From Butyrivibrio sp. MB2005 (GTDB lineage Bacteria; Bacillota; Clostridia; Lachnospirales; Lachnospiraceae): a stretch of 64,000 nucleotides of DNA. The stretch is from positions 217,581 through 281,580 of the forward strand of contig NZ_AUJP01000003.1 of NCBI RefSeq assembly GCF_000424285.1. The letters run 5' to 3'. The notes under the pieces were generated by a model. It was not told where the DNA came from and did not search any database. It saw nothing but the letters and a program-made list of their open reading frames with translations. Positions 63,714 to 64,000 of this stretch are shown here, one piece after another. Made by a program: the position numbers and the translations under genes. Position 1 is the first letter of the stretch. Every line of letters starts with the position of its first letter.

Positions 63714-64000
63714 ATGAACAATCAAACCAATTCTTATAATACTATAAATCAGGGCGTTTTACCATTTTTTATTTCAGATTGTTTGGATATCTGTGATCCG
63801 GTTTTTACTTTTGACGAACTCGTGGGAGGTATGAATCTTGAGAAGTATCTGAAAAATGTGCCAGAGCATAAGCTTGGCAGAATCAGATATAATCCAGTCA
63901 AAATGTTGAAGACCGTACTATTCGGTTTTATGAGTGAAGGATATATTTCACTAAGAGGACTTCAAGAAAACTGTAGGGTTAACATTCGATTTATGTATCT
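63714..64000 (+). mobile_element. IS1182-family transposase, N-terminal part (continues past the window)
   Basis: The frame opens at ATG 63714 and is still open at base 64000. It contains the family start pattern CDPVFTFDELVGGMNLEKYL, then HKLGRIRYNPVKMLKTVLFG and YISLRGLQENCRVNIRFMY, as in the N-terminal DUF772-type domain of IS1182 transposases. Only 95 residues are visible, so whether the gene is intact cannot be said. The terminal inverted repeat is probably near 63624 (GGGGCTGTGAAATAA), but the other end is outside the window. Confidence 0.85.

Overview
The window looks like a low-to-moderate GC, anaerobic Gram-positive chromosome of the Lachnospiraceae (Butyrivibrio/Pseudobutyrivibrio-like). 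The reasons are A/T-rich coding with strong AGGAGG ribosome sites, a T-box ahead of trpBA, tandem large serine recombinases, paired zinc-ribbon membrane proteins and an IS1182-type transposase. Genus assignment is inference; no rRNA or tRNA gene was seen.

Region 1 (1-12633) is the right end of a siphovirus-type prophage: tape-measure C-terminus, distal tail protein, a 1436-aa tail lysin/fibre, holin and GH73 endolysin. Then come three cargo genes, including a zinc-finger protein with an Mrr-like nuclease domain, and two overlapping large serine recombinases. Region 2 (12638-22998) is an accessory island. It holds a McrB/McrC restriction operon with an unrecognised third gene, a zinc-ribbon/YARHG-like/DUF4352-like membrane protein, a 51-aa EF-hand-like peptide, a ComEC remnant, a PD-(D/E)XK-like protein and, at 21771-22092, an unexplained array of twelve 8-bp half-sites in strictly alternating orientation with helically phased spacing.

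Region 3 (23036-44306) is ordinary chromosome: a Trp T-box with trpBA, a TetR regulator with a GH36 alpha-galactosidase, DegV, a GGDEF protein with a decayed EAL domain, cysS, a secreted transglutaminase-like protein, mgsA, larE, a carboxylesterase, a CmpB-type membrane protein, two histidine phosphatases (one apparently frameshifted) and coaBC.

Region 4 (44508-63617) is the most striking part: a same-strand run of FHA proteins, two PP2C phosphatases, a soluble kinase-FHA protein, an exported VWA-TM-FHA protein and three tandem zinc-ribbon/kinase/TM proteins. The three kinases have nearly identical kinase domains and unrelated predicted outer domains (YARHG, C-type-lectin-like, unknown). A GH3 + GH25 fused lipoprotein and three more secreted or membrane proteins follow. 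I read this as an envelope-facing Ser/Thr phosphorylation system: outer domains sense, kinases write, FHA domains read, PP2Cs erase, and a wall hydrolase may act outside. The window ends in an IS1182-family transposase whose start codon sits just behind a large hairpin.
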